NCBI GenBank assembly: GCA_947184155.2
Contig: CAMXCT020002756.1
Location: 23,898-87,897, forward strand
DNA from: Cladocopium goreaui
Taxonomy: Eukaryota; Sar; Dinophyceae; Suessiales; Symbiodiniaceae
Length of the DNA stretch: 64,000 bases
Direction: 5' to 3'
Of this stretch, positions 62,745 to 64,000 are shown piece after piece. How positions within the stretch are numbered: the first letter of the stretch is position 1; the number at the start of each line of letters is the position of its first letter. The translations under genes and the position numbers were made by a program. Below the pieces are notes generated by a model that was not told the DNA's origin, did not search any database, and saw only the letters and a program-made list of their open reading frames with translations.

Positions 62745-63900
62745 TGATCAAAGGAAGTTGGGAAGCAATACTTCGGAGTTACGAATGACTTTTACTTGAT
62801 GGAATTGAAGAGTGGTACGTGATCTAACAATACATAACAAAAGAAGAAGAAGCTATGGAATTGACCTTGATGAAGGGTGGTACATCACGTCACACTACAT
62901 AACATAACAATACAAAACAAAAGAATAAGAAGCTATGGAATTGACCTTGATGAAGGGTGGTACATCACATCACAATACATAACATAACAATACATAACAA
63001 AAGAATAAGAAGCTATGGAATTGACCTTGATGAAGGGTGGTACATCACATCACAATACATAACATAACAATACATAACAAAAGAATAAGAAGCTATGGAA
63101 TTGACCTTGATGAAGGGTGGTACATCACATCACAATACATAACATAACAATACATAACAAAAGAATAAGAAGCTATGAGACAGGGTGGTGACGAAGGGAA
63201 CATAGTAATGACTGCATGAATGCTCAATGGGCTTTGTTTCGTGGAGGAAGCCGGAGCACGAAACCTTGTGTTTTTCCGCGTGAAGTGGTTGCAGCCGGCG
63301 ATGAAAGGTCCTCGTGTGTGCGGCAGGTGCGGCTGCGGTCGTTTCTGTCGCGAATTGGTTCCTCCTCTGTGTTCTGCAACGAGTGGTTGTGTCTATGTGC
63401 GTAGTTCTATGCGTTTCTTGAATCTGTGGTTACAGATCGCAGTGGAATGGCTGCATGATTGTTGTCATCTGGTGTTGCCATGTGCGTAGAGAGATGCGGG
63501 GTTAGCCACGTGATGCTGCGAAACGCAGAGTAATGACTGCATGAATGCTCAATGGGCTTTGTTTTGGGGAGGAAGCCGGAGCACGAAACCTTGTATTTTT
63601 CCGTGTAAAGTGGTTGCAGCCGGCGATGAAAGGTACCTCGTGTGTGCGGCGGGAGCGGCTGCGGTCGTTTCTGTCGCGAATTGGTTCCTCCTCTGTGTTC
63701 TGCAACGAGTGGTTGTGTCTATGTGCGTAGTTCTATGCGTTTCTTGAATCTGTGGCTGCAGATCGCAGTGGAATGGCTGCATGATTGTTGTCATCTGGTG
63801 TGGCCATGTGCGTAGAGAGATGCGGGGTTAGCCACGTGATGCTGCAAAACGCAGAGTAATGACTGCATGAATGCTCAATGGGCTTTGTTCCCCACATTGA
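62745..63900. repeat. inverted copy of the 45.5-48.3 kb satellite block
   Basis: A single-copy lead (AAGGAAGTTGGGAAGCAATA to TTTTACTTGATG, 62,752-62,802) is followed by the 80-bp array (to ~63,175) and by units carrying the reverse complement of the 240-bp satellite (63,216-63,890, period 325 here). Order and content mirror 48,360 back to about 45,500. Confidence 0.9.
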
Positions 63901-63929
63901 CGTGTGGGGTTTTTGTTTTTAGTTCTGTA

Positions 63930-64000
63930 TCCGCTCCTCCTCCTCCTCGTCCTCCTTCCTTCCTTCCCGTCCTCCCTCCCTCCCTCCATCACTCACTCTC
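63930..64000. repeat. CCTCCT/CCTTCC pyrimidine tract
   Basis: Pyrimidine-rich low complexity at the window edge. No gene. Confidence 0.85.

Overview
The window looks like nuclear DNA of a dinoflagellate, probably from or near the Symbiodiniaceae (inference). The evidence: genes lie in long same-strand blocks; many short exons begin straight after an AG followed by G; at least some introns seem to start with GC instead of GT; several coding blocks resemble multicopy families I associate with dinoflagellate genomes; and micro- and minisatellites take up a large share of the DNA. I see no rRNA, tRNA, CRISPR or bacterial-type operon signal. Exon limits below were read by eye and are approximate unless a splice site is named.

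Layout. 1-1.9 kb: two minus-strand genes, a dual-specificity-phosphatase-like gene cut by the window edge and an unknown gene. 2-5 kb: no gene, but a CATA microsatellite and a 132-bp palindromic MITE-like unit. 5.2-9.3 kb and 10.8-17.9 kb: two plus-strand multi-exon genes, the second with a 1.5-kb Lys/Glu-rich exon and a transposase-like C-terminal half. 18.6-34.5 kb: a minus-strand block with an RPA1-like gene, hypotheticals, an atypical kinase-like gene, two genes sharing a Cys-containing C-terminal domain (one with a J domain) and two tandem paralogous small genes.

This block is interrupted at 21,977-26,062 by a plus-strand tyrosine-recombinase retroelement. It has split direct repeats in the order A1-ORFs-B1-A2-B2 and carries a complete set of C5 cytosine methyltransferase motifs lying inside the RNase H domain. 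The reverse transcriptase is missing, and there is a frameshift and a premature stop, so this copy is dead.

36.1-56.9 kb (minus strand): one very large Helitron-type gene. From the N-terminus it has SAP-like domains, six tandemly duplicated exons, a C2H2-like finger, a DUF6570-like region, a Rep/HUH domain and a PIF1-type helicase. About 6.2 kb of satellite DNA (42.1-48.3 kb) splits the Rep region. 57-61.8 kb is tandem repeats; 61.86-62.74 kb is a plus-strand membrane-anchored O-fucosyltransferase-like gene that runs into an inverted copy of the same satellite block (62.75-63.9 kb).

A short dyad motif, consensus GCTCRGACAGTTCYGGTTGC on the plus strand, occurs about 20 times, always in the same orientation, mostly between minus-strand genes. 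Its two arms change together (CGGA with TCCG, CAGA with TCTG). This motif, the methyltransferase retroelement and the Helitron exon array are the three observations most worth following.
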